The notes below the pieces were generated by a model that was given only the letters and a program-made list of their open reading frames with translations, had not been told where the DNA came from and ran no database searches. Positions 45,522-53,648 of a stretch of 64,000 nt of DNA are shown here, piece after piece. Position 1 is the first letter of the stretch, and each line of letters starts with the position of its first letter. Both the position numbers and the translations under genes were made by a program. The DNA is from Baekduia soli (GTDB lineage Bacteria > Actinomycetota > Thermoleophilia > Solirubrobacterales > Solirubrobacteraceae): positions 3,224,001-3,288,000 of the forward strand of contig NZ_CP042430.1 in assembly GCF_007970665.1 (NCBI RefSeq). Direction: 5' to 3'.

Positions 45522-45539
45522 CGCTGCAGTATCGCCGGA

Positions 45540-45853
45540 CTAGCGGCCGGTGGCCCGGTGCGCCGGCGCCCGCGTGTGGCCGCTGCGACCGGGGCCCGCC
45601 GACGTCGCCCCGCGCGCGCCGCCCCGCCCGGCCGGAGGCGTGCGGCGGATGAGCGCCTGCAGCGCGGCGTCGTGCTCGCCCGCCGCGGCGCGCCCGTGGA
45701 CCTCGCGGGCGTCGACGGTGCGCAGCACGGCCCCCGCGCGGCGTCGGGCACCGCGACGATGACCTTGGCCGCGCTGGGCACGTGGAACACGATGCCGTCG
45801 CGCGGATGGGGGCCGGCGATCGTCACGAGGTCGCCTTCGCTGAGGGGCGTCAT
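45540..45853 (-). CDS. Small conserved protein (one-base frameshift inside)
   Basis: The first 36 residues, including GDLVTIAGPHPRDGIVFHVP, end in VPD, then break at the run 45731-45735. One extra base on the run gives RRGAVLRTVDAREVHGR and HDAALQALIRRTPPAGRGG to the TAG at 45540 (104 residues). The start looks like a small beta-barrel and the end is Arg/Gly-rich. It starts 9 bp after the upstream MFS gene stop, so it is in that operon. No function is known. Confidence 0.55.
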
Positions 45854-45862
45854 CGGACGAGC

Positions 45863-47056
45863 CTACTCGCGCGGGGACAGGACGGCCGCGGGCACGTGCC
45901 GAGCCTGCCACAGCCCCGCGGCCGCGACGACGGCCAGCGCGGCGCCCGCGAAGCCGCGGACGCCCGAGCCCGAGCCGCTGAGCGCGCCGCCGGCGGCCGC
46001 GCCGCCCGCGCTGCCGACCAGGAACGAGGACGTCAGCCACGCGAAGGTCTCGGTGACGGTGCCCGGCAGCGCCCGCGCGCCCGTCAGCACGAACACGCAC
46101 GCCAGCGTCGGCGCCAGCGCCGCGCCGGCCAGCGCGAGCGCCAGGGCCATCGGCAGCCCCGAGCGCACGAGCAGCGCGGGCACGAACGCCGCGCCGAAGA
46201 CGAGCAGCATCCGCGTCAGCCGGCGGTCGGGCGCCAGGGTCCAGCGGCGCGCCGCGGCGGCCAGGCCGCCCGACAGCGCGCCGACGGCCCAGGCGGCCAG
46301 GAGCCAGCCCGCCAGGTTGCGGTCGCCCAGCGTCCGCTCCGCGAACGCCGTGGTCGTGACGTTGACCAGCCCCGTCGCCGCGCCGGCCAGCGCCCCGACG
46401 GCGAGGAGCAGCCCGACCTCCGGCGCGCGCGCGGCGGCCGACCACGCCACGGGGGCGTGCCGGCCGCCCTGCCAGACGCGGGACGGCCGGCCCGCCGCGA
46501 ACCCGACCGTGCCGCCCAGCCCGACGGCGGCCGTGACGAGCAGCGCGGCCTCCGGCGAGGCGAGCGCCACGACCCCGGCGACGAGCAGCGGGCCGAGGAC
46601 GAAGATGAGCTCCTGGGCGCCGGCGTCGAGCTCGTAGGCCGCGTGCAGGGCGTGCTCGTCGCCGGCGGCGATGTCGGGCCACAGCGCGCGCAGCGCGGGT
46701 TCCAGCGGCGGCGTCAGCGCGCCGGCCGCGGCGGTCGCCACGGCGGCCACCGGCAGGGTGGACGCCGCGAGCAGCGCGATCGCCGCCACCGCCGCGCCGC
46801 GGCCCAGCGCGGTCGCGACGAGCACGAGGGGCTGGCCGACCCGGTCGGCGATGCGCCCGGAGACCGGCCCGCCCACGGTCGCCCCGAGCGCGAACGCGGC
46901 CGCCAGCGCGCCGGCCGTGCCGTAGGAGCCGCCGTGCGACCGCGCGACGAGCAGCACGGCCAGCGCGATCATCGCCTCGGGCAGGCGGCCCACGAGCGCG
47001 CAGGCCAGCATGCGCATCGCGTGCGGGCGCCCGGTCAGGGCGCGGAGGTCGCTCAT
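45863..47056 (-). CDS. MFS transporter
   Basis: The 397-residue protein has about 12 membrane helices and the MFS loop motif GGPVSGRIADRVGQPLVLVA between TM2 and TM3. Its substrate is unknown; drug-efflux-like members are the closest in layout. ATG at 47056. It is followed after 9 bp by the small conserved gene. Confidence 0.88.
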   Translation of the reverse strand: MSDLRALTGRPHAMRMLACALVGRLPEAMIALAVLLVARSHGGSYGTAGALAAAFALGATVGGPVSGRIADRVGQPLVLVATALGRGAAVAAIALLAASTLPVAAVATAAAGALTPPLEPALRALWPDIAAGDEHALHAAYELDAGAQELIFVLGPLLVAGVVALASPEAALLVTAAVGLGGTVGFAAGRPSRVWQGGRHAPVAWSAAARAPEVGLLLAVGALAGAATGLVNVTTTAFAERTLGDRNLAGWLLAAWAVGALSGGLAAAARRWTLAPDRRLTRMLLVFGAAFVPALLVRSGLPMALALALAGAALAPTLACVFVLTGARALPGTVTETFAWLTSSFLVGSAGGAAAGGALSGSGSGVRGFAGAALAVVAAAGLWQARHVPAAVLSPRE

Positions 47057-47089
47057 CGGCCCCGATCCTGACGCAGCGGGGACGACCGC

Positions 47090-47266
47090 GTGGCCTGCGC
47101 GTTCGCGTTCATGGCCGGCAACACGGTCGAGCTGGGGCCGCAGCGCCCGGACCCGGGCGGGCCGGTGCTCCGGCTGCGCCTGCTCACGCTCGCGGGCGGC
47201 ACGGACGTCAAGCGCGGACGCAGGCTGAGCCGCGAGCAGCGGCGCGCCGTGCGGCGCCGCGACTAG
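47090..47266 (+). CDS. Small protein resembling the C-terminal part of LiaF-like proteins
   Basis: GTG at 47090; 58 residues: FMAGNTVELGPQRPDPGG, LRLRLLTLAGGTDVKRGRR. The beta-type FMAG...LTLAGGTDV pattern recalls the C-terminal domain of LiaF/cell-wall-active-antibiotic response proteins. It lacks the membrane part, so it may be a remnant. It overlaps the convergent gene by 4 bp. Confidence 0.4.
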   Translation: MACAFAFMAGNTVELGPQRPDPGGPVLRLRLLTLAGGTDVKRGRRLSREQRRAVRRRD

Positions 47267-48249
47267 CGGATGCGGCCGGGGTTGGTGGCCGAGGCCAGCA
47301 GCTCCCGCGGGGCCGTGCGCCCGTCGGCGTCGACGGTCATGACGACCTCGCCGTCGCCGTAGGCCAGGTGGGCGTCGTCGAGCCAGGCGATCTGGTCGTC
47401 GACGGAGCCCTGGCCCGGCAGCGCGGTCTCGCGCCCCGTGCCCAGGTCCAGGACGTGGAAGCGCCATTGGAACGGGTGCCCGACCCGCGCCTTGAAGCCG
47501 ATCCGCGTCCCGTCGGGCGACAGCGAGGGGCACTCGACGCCGTCGCGGACCACCGTCAGGCGCCGAGCGCCGAGGTCTCCGCGGACCAGGTAGTGGTGGC
47601 TGCCGGTGGCCAGCGTGGCGTAGAAGCCGCCGGTGCCGCCGATGAACGTCACCCCCCAGAAGTTGAAGTCGGGGTTGTTGAACGGCCGGCCGTCGCGGAT
47701 GACCGTGAACGACTCGAGCTCGCCGAGGGCGCGGTGCGCGCGAGCGTCGTAGATCGTGGTGCGCGTGGAGAACTGCCCCGGGTTCGTGTACCCGTCGCCG
47801 CTGACGAACGTCGTCGACGCCGCGTAGTGCCCGTCGGGCGAGACGCGGGCGCGGCTCGGCGAGCCCGACAGCTCCACCGCGCCGGTCACGCGCTGGCGGG
47901 CGTCGAAGAACCGCGCCTCGTCGGTCGGGGTCGGGAACGTGCGCCTGACGGCCAGGCAGATCCCCGAGCCCGCCGCGTAGGCCACCCGCTCGCACGTCAG
48001 CGACCCGACGTGGCGCACGCCGTCGGGACCGATGACCACGAGGCGCCCCCAGGCCTTGGGACGGCGGCGGTCGCGGTCGAGCACCAGCGTGTCGCCGGCG
48101 GCCAGCGGCGGGCGGGGCGCCGCCGCCGACGACGACGACGACGCGGGCGCGTCGTGGCGCATCGCGGCCGCGACCACGTAGCCGGCGATGACGACGATCG
48201 CCGCGACGGTGATCACGGCGAAGAGCACGACGCGGCGCTGGGCGGTCAT
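47263..48249 (-). CDS. Membrane-anchored TolB/WD40-like beta-propeller protein
   Basis: The 328-residue protein has one N-terminal membrane helix (VVLFAVITVAAIVVIAGYVV), a Ser/Ala linker, and repeats with SPDGHYAAST and CPSLSPDGTRIGFKAR, as in TolB/PD40 propellers. It is likely an extracytoplasmic protein of unknown partner. ATG at 48249 overlaps the stop of the MFS gene by 4 bp, so the two are coupled. Confidence 0.75.
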   Translation of the reverse strand: MTAQRRVVLFAVITVAAIVVIAGYVVAAAMRHDAPASSSSSAAAPRPPLAAGDTLVLDRDRRRPKAWGRLVVIGPDGVRHVGSLTCERVAYAAGSGICLAVRRTFPTPTDEARFFDARQRVTGAVELSGSPSRARVSPDGHYAASTTFVSGDGYTNPGQFSTRTTIYDARAHRALGELESFTVIRDGRPFNNPDFNFWGVTFIGGTGGFYATLATGSHHYLVRGDLGARRLTVVRDGVECPSLSPDGTRIGFKARVGHPFQWRFHVLDLGTGRETALPGQGSVDDQIAWLDDAHLAYGDGEVVMTVDADGRTAPRELLASATNPGRIR

Positions 48250-49544
48250 GCGGCGGCCGCCCGGCCCGCCGCGGGGCGGCGCAGCAGCACCACGGCGGCG
48301 ACGGCGATCGCCGCGAGGAGGGCGACGGAGAAGATCACGAACGCGTCGTGGGCCCCCGCGGACATCCACAGCGCGCCGAAGGCGATCGAGGCGCCGAACT
48401 GCGCGACGCCGGTGGCGGTGCCCAGGACCGCCAGGCCCGTGCCCCGCAGCGCGCTCGGCACCGCGGCGGCGCCGAGCGCCGCCAGAACGCCGTCGGTCAT
48501 CGCGTAGAACAGGCCGAGGCCGACGAGCGTCGCCGGGACGAGCAGCACCGTGTGCGCACCGGAGAGCAGCGCCGCGTAGACGGCCAGCAGCAGGAGGTAG
48601 CCGCCGGCGAACACGCGCCCGCGCCCGGCGCGGTCGGCGAGCCGGCCGGCGGGCACGGCCATCACCATGTACATGGCCGACGTGCCGACGTAGAGCAGCG
48701 GGAACAGGCTGGCGTCGAAGTGCCGGCGCGCGTCGAGCTGGAGGTAGAGGAAGGCGTCGCCGATCGTCGCCATGCCCAGCACGAAGGCCACGAGCACCAG
48801 GCCCCCGAGCGGCCCGCCGCGCAGCAGCGCGGAGGCGCTGCGCACCGACGGCGGCGGGGCGGCCGGCTCGGGCGCCACGCCGGGGCGCCGCTCCTGCGGT
48901 GCACGGGCGGGATCCTGCACGAGCAGCGCGAGGATCGCCACGCCGATGAGCGCGAAGCAGAAGGACACGAGGAAGATCCCGTGGAACTCGCGCGGGGCGA
49001 GGGCCAGCAGCGCGAACGCGACCAGCGGGCCGAGCATGGCGCCGCAGGTGTCCATCGCGCGGTGCACGCCGAACGCGGTCCCCAGCTCGGCCGGCTCGGT
49101 GCTCAGCGCGATCATCGCGTCGCGCGGCGCGGTGCGGATGCCCTTGCCGACCCGGTCGGCCAGGACGACCCCGCCGAGCGCGCCGAACGAGCCGGCCAGC
49201 AGCAGCCCCAGCCGGCAGACGGCAGACACGCCGTAGCCGATCCCCGCCATCTCGCGGTAGCGGCCCATCCGGTCGGCGGCGAAGCCGAAGACGACCCGCA
49301 CGAGCGCGGCACCGCCCTGCGCGATGCCGTTGACGACCCCGAACTGCAGCGGGTCCAGCCCGCGGAACAGCACGAGGTACATGGGCAGCACGGCGGAGAC
49401 CATCTCGGAGGAGATGTCGGTGAACAGGCTGGTCAGGCCCAGCAGCAGCACCGTCCGGGCGACGAACGGCCGACCCGTGCGCCGCGCGACGGCGTAGCGC
49501 CGGCGGGCGCGGAGCAGAGCGGTGGAGTCCTGGACCTGGTACAT
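48246..49544 (-). CDS. MFS transporter
   Basis: The 432-residue protein has 12 membrane segments: LLLGLTSLFTDISSEMVSAV at TM1, FGFAADRMGRYREMAGIGYG as the TM2-3 loop, and DRVGKGIRTAPRDAMIALST, a pattern typical of a subgroup of MFS efflux proteins. ATG at 49544 is chosen; upstream codons are low-complexity. It is coupled to the TolB-like gene. Confidence 0.88.
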   Translation of the reverse strand: MYQVQDSTALLRARRRYAVARRTGRPFVARTVLLLGLTSLFTDISSEMVSAVLPMYLVLFRGLDPLQFGVVNGIAQGGAALVRVVFGFAADRMGRYREMAGIGYGVSAVCRLGLLLAGSFGALGGVVLADRVGKGIRTAPRDAMIALSTEPAELGTAFGVHRAMDTCGAMLGPLVAFALLALAPREFHGIFLVSFCFALIGVAILALLVQDPARAPQERRPGVAPEPAAPPPSVRSASALLRGGPLGGLVLVAFVLGMATIGDAFLYLQLDARRHFDASLFPLLYVGTSAMYMVMAVPAGRLADRAGRGRVFAGGYLLLLAVYAALLSGAHTVLLVPATLVGLGLFYAMTDGVLAALGAAAVPSALRGTGLAVLGTATGVAQFGASIAFGALWMSAGAHDAFVIFSVALLAAIAVAAVVLLRRPAAGRAAAA

Positions 49545-49636
49545 GGCGGCGGCCGGCGGGCGACCGCCGTCGTCGACGGTACGGGCGGGTGCGCCGGGCG
49601 TGCCTGCCCGATCGGACAGGGCTCGTCCGCGGTCGC

Positions 49637-49642
49637 TACGCT
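49637..49642 (+). promoter_or_regulatory. -10 box of cysK
   Basis: TACGCT, 14 nt before the ATG at 49657. Confidence 0.5.
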
Positions 49643-49656
49643 GGCCCTCGCCCGAA

Positions 49657-50586
49657 ATGGCCCGAATCCCGACCAACATCTCGGATCACATCGGCAACAC
49701 GCCGATGGTCCGCCTCAGCCGGCTCGAGCCCGAGGGCGTCGAGCTGTACGGCAAGCTCGAGGCCTACAACCCCGGCGGGTCGGTCAAGGACCGCATCGGC
49801 ATCGCGATGATCGAGGCCGCCGAGGCCGAGGGGCGCATCGAGCCCGGGCGGACGACGATCGTCGAGGCGACCTCGGGCAACACCGGCATCGCGCTCGCGT
49901 TCGTCTGCGCCGCCAAGGGCTACGAGCTGGTGATCTTCCTGCCCCAGGGCATGTCGCGCGAGCGCGAGGCGCTGCTGCGGCTCTACGGCGCGCGCGTCGA
50001 GATCGTCGAGTCGATGGGCGGCATGGACGAGGCCGTCCAGGCCGCGCGCCGTGCCGGCGGCTCCGGCGACGCGTTCCTGCCCGACCAGTTCTCCAACCCC
50101 GCCAACCCCGAGGCCCACCGCCTGGGCACCGGGCCGGAGATCCTCCGCGCGATGGAGGACCGCGTCGACGTCTTCGTCGCCGGCGTGGGGACGGGCGGCA
50201 CGATCACCGGGGTCGGCCAGGCGATCAAGGCCGTCAACCCCAAGGCCCGGATCGTCGCCGTCGAGCCCGCGTCCTCGGCCGTGCTCAGCGGGCGTGCCGC
50301 CGGGCCGCACCGCATCCAGGGCATCGGGGCCGGCTTCGTACCCTCCGTGCTGGACCGCGAGATCATCGACGAGGTGCTGCCGTGCACCGACGACGACGCG
50401 ATCGCCACCGCCCACCTGGCCGCCGCCCGTGAGGGCGTGCTGGCCGGGATCTCCTGCGGCGCCGCGCTGTGGGGCGCCATCCAGGTCGGCCAGCGTCCCG
50501 AGTCCAAGGGCAAGCGGATCGTCACCGTCCTGCCCGACTCGGGCGAGCGCTACATCTCGGCGCCGTTCTTCGCGCCCTCGGCCTGA
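49657..50586 (+). CDS. cysK: Cysteine synthase (O-acetylserine sulfhydrylase)
   Basis: The 309-residue PLP enzyme has the Schiff-base Lys in YNPGGSVKDRIGIAM, EATSGNTGIALAF, and the phosphate loop VAGVGTGGTITGVG. It makes cysteine from O-acetylserine and sulfide. Together with cysE downstream it forms the standard cysteine pathway; the two can form a complex in other bacteria. The gene's 3' end overlaps a convergent hydrolase gene by 37 bp. Confidence 0.95.
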   Translation: MARIPTNISDHIGNTPMVRLSRLEPEGVELYGKLEAYNPGGSVKDRIGIAMIEAAEAEGRIEPGRTTIVEATSGNTGIALAFVCAAKGYELVIFLPQGMSREREALLRLYGARVEIVESMGGMDEAVQAARRAGGSGDAFLPDQFSNPANPEAHRLGTGPEILRAMEDRVDVFVAGVGTGGTITGVGQAIKAVNPKARIVAVEPASSAVLSGRAAGPHRIQGIGAGFVPSVLDREIIDEVLPCTDDDAIATAHLAAAREGVLAGISCGAALWGAIQVGQRPESKGKRIVTVLPDSGERYISAPFFAPSA

Positions 50587-51163
50587 GCCAGCACGGCGAC
50601 CTCTCCGAGCGCCCAGGAGCGCATCGCCGGCCACGGGCCGTAGCCCGCGTCGACGTTGAGGTGGCCCGCGCCGGGCAGCAGGTCGACCTCCAGCCCCAGG
50701 GGCCGGCCCCACTGCTCGGGGGCGCCGGGGCCGGGGCAGTAGTCGTCGTCGTCGGAGCAGACCAGGCGCGTGTGGCCCGCGGCGGCGTCGACGGCCGCCC
50801 GGTCGGCGCCCGTCGGGTAGAAGCCCGCCAGCTCGGGGATCGCCGCGCCCGGGCACGGCGGCGCGACGAGGACCACGCGGTCCACGCGATGGCGCGGCGC
50901 GATCCGGGCGGCCTCGCGCAGCCACAGCACACAGCCCAGCGAGTGGCAGATCACGATGCGCTCGCCCGGTCCGGCGGCCAGGCGGCGCAGCTCGCCCTGC
51001 AGCGCCGCGCCCCAGCGGTCCGGGCACGGGACGTCGCAGGCGGGCAGGTCGGGGTACTGGACGTGGGCACCGGCGGCCTGCAGCCGTCCCGCCAGCCAGG
51101 TCTGCCAGTGCTCGGGGCCGAGCCCTGCCAGCCGTGGAGGATGAGCGCCCGGAGCCCGGTCAT
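50550..51163 (-). CDS. RBBP9/YdeN-type alpha/beta hydrolase (one-base frameshift inside)
   Basis: The corrected 204-residue protein begins MTGLRALILHGWQGS and continues PEHWQTWLAGRLQAAG, then YPDLP, VICHSLGCVLWL (nucleophile Ser in HSLG), and LLPGAGHLNVDAGYG (His). The frame breaks at the G4 run 51114-51117; one extra base restores it. Without it only ~16 conserved residues remain in frame with the start. This is a small serine hydrolase of unknown substrate. Its start is 22 bp from the divergent cysE start. Confidence 0.75.
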
Positions 51164-51172
51164 CGCGTCGAG

Positions 51173-51179
51173 TACGGTA
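51173..51179. promoter_or_regulatory. Overlapping divergent -10 boxes (cysE / hydrolase)
   Basis: TACGGTA holds TACGGT on the plus strand, 7 nt before the cysE ATG at 51186. It also holds TACCGT on the minus strand, 10 nt before the hydrolase ATG at 51163. Confidence 0.6.
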
Positions 51180-51185
51180 GTCCGG

Positions 51186-51928
51186 ATGCTCGGCTTCGGC
51201 ATGGTGCGGCGCGTGACCCGGGAGCTGCGGCTGGACATCGCCGCCGCCCACGAGCGCGATCCCGCGGCGCGCGGCGTGTCCTCGCTGGAGATCCTGCTCG
51301 AGTGGCCCGGCGTGCAGGCCGTGCTGGCCCATCGCGTCGCGCACGCCCTGCACGACAGCAACGTCCCGATCGCTCCGCGCGCCATCGCCTACGTCGCGCG
51401 CGCGCTCACGGGCGTGGAGATCCACCCGGCGGCCAACGTCGGCGACGGCCTGTTCATCGATCACGGCATGGGCGTCGTGATCGGCGAGACCGCCGACATC
51501 GGCGACGACGTGACGCTGTACCAGGGCGTGACGCTCGGCGGCACGGGCTTCGCGACCGGCAAGCGCCACCCGACGATCGGCGACAACGTCACGGTCGGCT
51601 CGGGCGCCAAGCTGCTGGGGCCGATCGAGGTCGGCCACGGCGCCAAGGTCGGCGCCAACTCGGTGGTCATCAGCGACGTGGCGCCCCACAGCACGGTCGT
51701 GGGCAACCCGGGCCACGTCGTCCGCGTCGACGGCCGGCGGCCCGAGGGCCCCGACGCCGACTGGATCCACCTGCCCGACCCGGTGGCCGACGCCATCCGG
51801 GAGCTGTCGGGCCGCCTCGGCGACCTCGAGCGCCGCCTGGACGCGATGGACGCCGCCCCGCCGCGCAGCCGCCGGCCGAGGTGCGCCGGCTCAGCTCGGT
51901 CCGCGGCCGCAACCCCGCCGGCGGCTGA
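51186..51928 (+). CDS. cysE: Serine O-acetyltransferase (one-base frameshift near the C-terminus)
   Basis: The N-terminal helices include SSLEILLEWPGVQAVLAHRV. The left-handed beta-helix includes GVEIHPAANVGDGLFIDHGM and GVVIGETADIGDDVTLYQGV, with acetyl-CoA and serine site His residues. It acetylates serine for CysK. After ~220 residues the frame breaks at the C4 run 51856-51859; one added C gives a tail ending RNPAGG at TGA 51928 (247 residues). The uncorrected frame runs on to 52328 through the neighbour. Confidence 0.92.
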
Positions 51929-51977
51929 CGCACCCTCGCCCAGGGGGCTCGGGTGCGTTCGGCGGCTCGCGTTCGCC

Positions 51978-52888
51978 CTAGTAGTAGACGCTGCGGCAGC
52001 GGTGCCGTGGGCGCGCCTTGAGCTCGGGCGCCTGGCCGCGCGTCCACAGCCACATGTCCAGCACGCGGGCCGGCACGCCCAGGCGCGCCGACAGCAGCTC
52101 GCAGGCGTGCAGGGCGCACGCGCGGATCTCCCGCTCCTCGCGGCCGGGGGGGAGCAGGTGCCCCGCGTCGATGTGGGCCGCCAGCTCGGCCGCGTAGACG
52201 AGCACGCCGTCGCAGCGCAGGACGTGGGGACGAGGTTGTCGGCGAAGATCGTCAGGCGGTCGAGGTCGTCGAAGCGCGTGACGCCCGCCAGGTGCAGGTC
52301 GTTGCCCGCGATCTGGGCGCGCTTGTAGAACCCGCGGTCGTCGTAGAGCGCCATGCCGCCGGCCAGCAGGGTCGCCAGGCGCTCGGCCGAGCCCGACGCC
52401 CGGGCGATCAGGTCGAGAACCGACCGCGGCCCGAGGAAGCGCCCGAGGTCGCGCAGGGCCTGGCTGTAGAGCGCCATGAGCTCGTGGTCGGCGGGTTGGC
52501 CGAGGATCGCGGCGAGCGCGTCCGTGCGCATCCCGCGCAGGTCGGCCTCGGTCCACGGCCCCTGGGCGCGGAAGTGGTCGGCGAGGTTCCAGGCCACCGT
52601 GAAGTACCCCGAGACGGTGCGCCCCGTGGCGGGGTCGGTGCGCTTGCGCAGCGTCGGGAACCAGCCCGACCCGAAGTTGATGGTGTCCAGCGCCAGCGTG
52701 TACATCGCCACGTCGGCCGGCGAGCCCTCGAGGTAGTGGCGCTGCGGGTCCAGCCCCAGGTCGGTGACGACGGCCTCGCCGCCCGGCGCGGCGTCGTAGA
52801 CGGCCAGGCGTGCCTCGTCGATGCGGACCGAGCGGGCCTCGGCGGCCATCCGCGCGCAGTAGGCGCGCACGTCGTCGGTCAGCCCCAT
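51978..52888 (-). CDS. Queuosine-salvage-type protein (DUF2419), one-base frameshift inside
   Basis: The N-terminal part contains ALDTINFGSGWFPTLRKR, GYFTVAWNLADHFRAQGPWT, and FYKRAQIAGNDLHLAG, then FADNLVP. At the run 52226-52229 the frame breaks; one extra base continues HVLRCDGVLVYAAELAAHID to CRSVYY and the TAG at 51978 (303 residues). These are hallmarks of the DUF2419/Qng1 family, queuosine-5'-monophosphate N-glycosidases. It would release queuine for reuse in tRNA. ATG at 52888 follows TACGCT by 9 nt. Confidence 0.8.
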
Positions 52889-52897
52889 CGCGCCGAC

Positions 52898-52903
52898 AGC
52901 GTA
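52898..52903 (-). promoter_or_regulatory. -10 box of the DUF2419 gene
   Basis: TACGCT on the minus strand, 9 nt before the ATG at 52888. Confidence 0.55.
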
Positions 52904-52919
52904 CGCGAGGCGTGGCGGC

Positions 52920-53519
52920 TCAGCCCTGTAGGCGCCCGAAGTCCAGCGTGACCATCATCGCGTCGGGGCCGGCCCCGTCGGGCGCGGCGTGCGTCAGGCC
53001 GATGCCGAGGTCGCGGTACGTCGGGTCCAGCAGGATCGCGCGGTGCGGCGGGCTGTTGAGCAGGGCGGTCATGATCTGGCCGGGCTCGGCGGCGGTGCCC
53101 GAGCCCCACGCCAGCGCCTCGCCGAGGAACCAGGCGTGGACGCCGTCGAGGTAGCCCGTCGCCTGCACGCGGCTGGCCAGCGGCGGCCCACCGGCGCGGT
53201 CGTGGGCGAAGTAGTGGCGCCGGGCCATGTCGTCGGAGTGGCCGGTGGCGGCCCGGCGCAGGTGGCGCTCGGCCCGCACGCGGGGCAGCCCGTGGCTGCG
53301 GCGGACGCGGTTGACGAGGCACAGCAGGGTGCGGCGCGCGGTGCCCGTGGTCAGGCTCGCCGCCCGCGCGGCGGCGTGCGGGCAGGAAGCCTCGGCGGCC
53401 GCCGCCGGGGATGAGAAGGCGGCGGCCGCCAAGAGCAAGCTTAGGGCGAGCCCGCAGGCACGCCGCGTCGTGGTTCGCCGCCGGCCGGGGACAGCCGGGG
53501 CCTGTGAGGCTCCTCCCAT
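52920..53519 (-). CDS. Secreted CAP-domain (SCP/PR1-like) protein
   Basis: The 199-residue precursor has a signal peptide (CGLALSLLLAAAAFSSPAAA after an Arg-rich n-region). A CAP domain follows: CLVNRVRRSHGLPRVRAERH, AATGHSDDMARRHYFAHDRA, LAWGSGTAAEPGQIMTALLN, SPPHRAILLDPTYRDLGIG. GGAGG lies 11 nt before the ATG at 53519; two further ATGs at 53537 and 53540 are alternatives. Bacterial CAP proteins are extracellular with unclear function. It is divergent from pcrA. Confidence 0.85.
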   Translation of the reverse strand: MGGASQAPAVPGRRRTTTRRACGLALSLLLAAAAFSSPAAAAEASCPHAAARAASLTTGTARRTLLCLVNRVRRSHGLPRVRAERHLRRAATGHSDDMARRHYFAHDRAGGPPLASRVQATGYLDGVHAWFLGEALAWGSGTAAEPGQIMTALLNSPPHRAILLDPTYRDLGIGLTHAAPDGAGPDAMMVTLDFGRLQG

Positions 53520-53636
53520 CGGCCGGGAGTCCTCCATCATCAGGTCGATCTTTAGCCCGGTGCGTTGGGAAGTGCACGAACCATCGGCTGTGAAACCGTG
53601 CACTGGCGGGAGGTTCGAGGCCGCCGCGGCCGGGCC

Positions 53637-53642
53637 TATCCT
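53637..53642 (+). promoter_or_regulatory. -10 box of pcrA
   Basis: TATCCT, 6 nt before the GTG at 53649; this supports that start over an upstream in-frame one. Confidence 0.6.
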
Positions 53643-53648
53643 TGCTGG

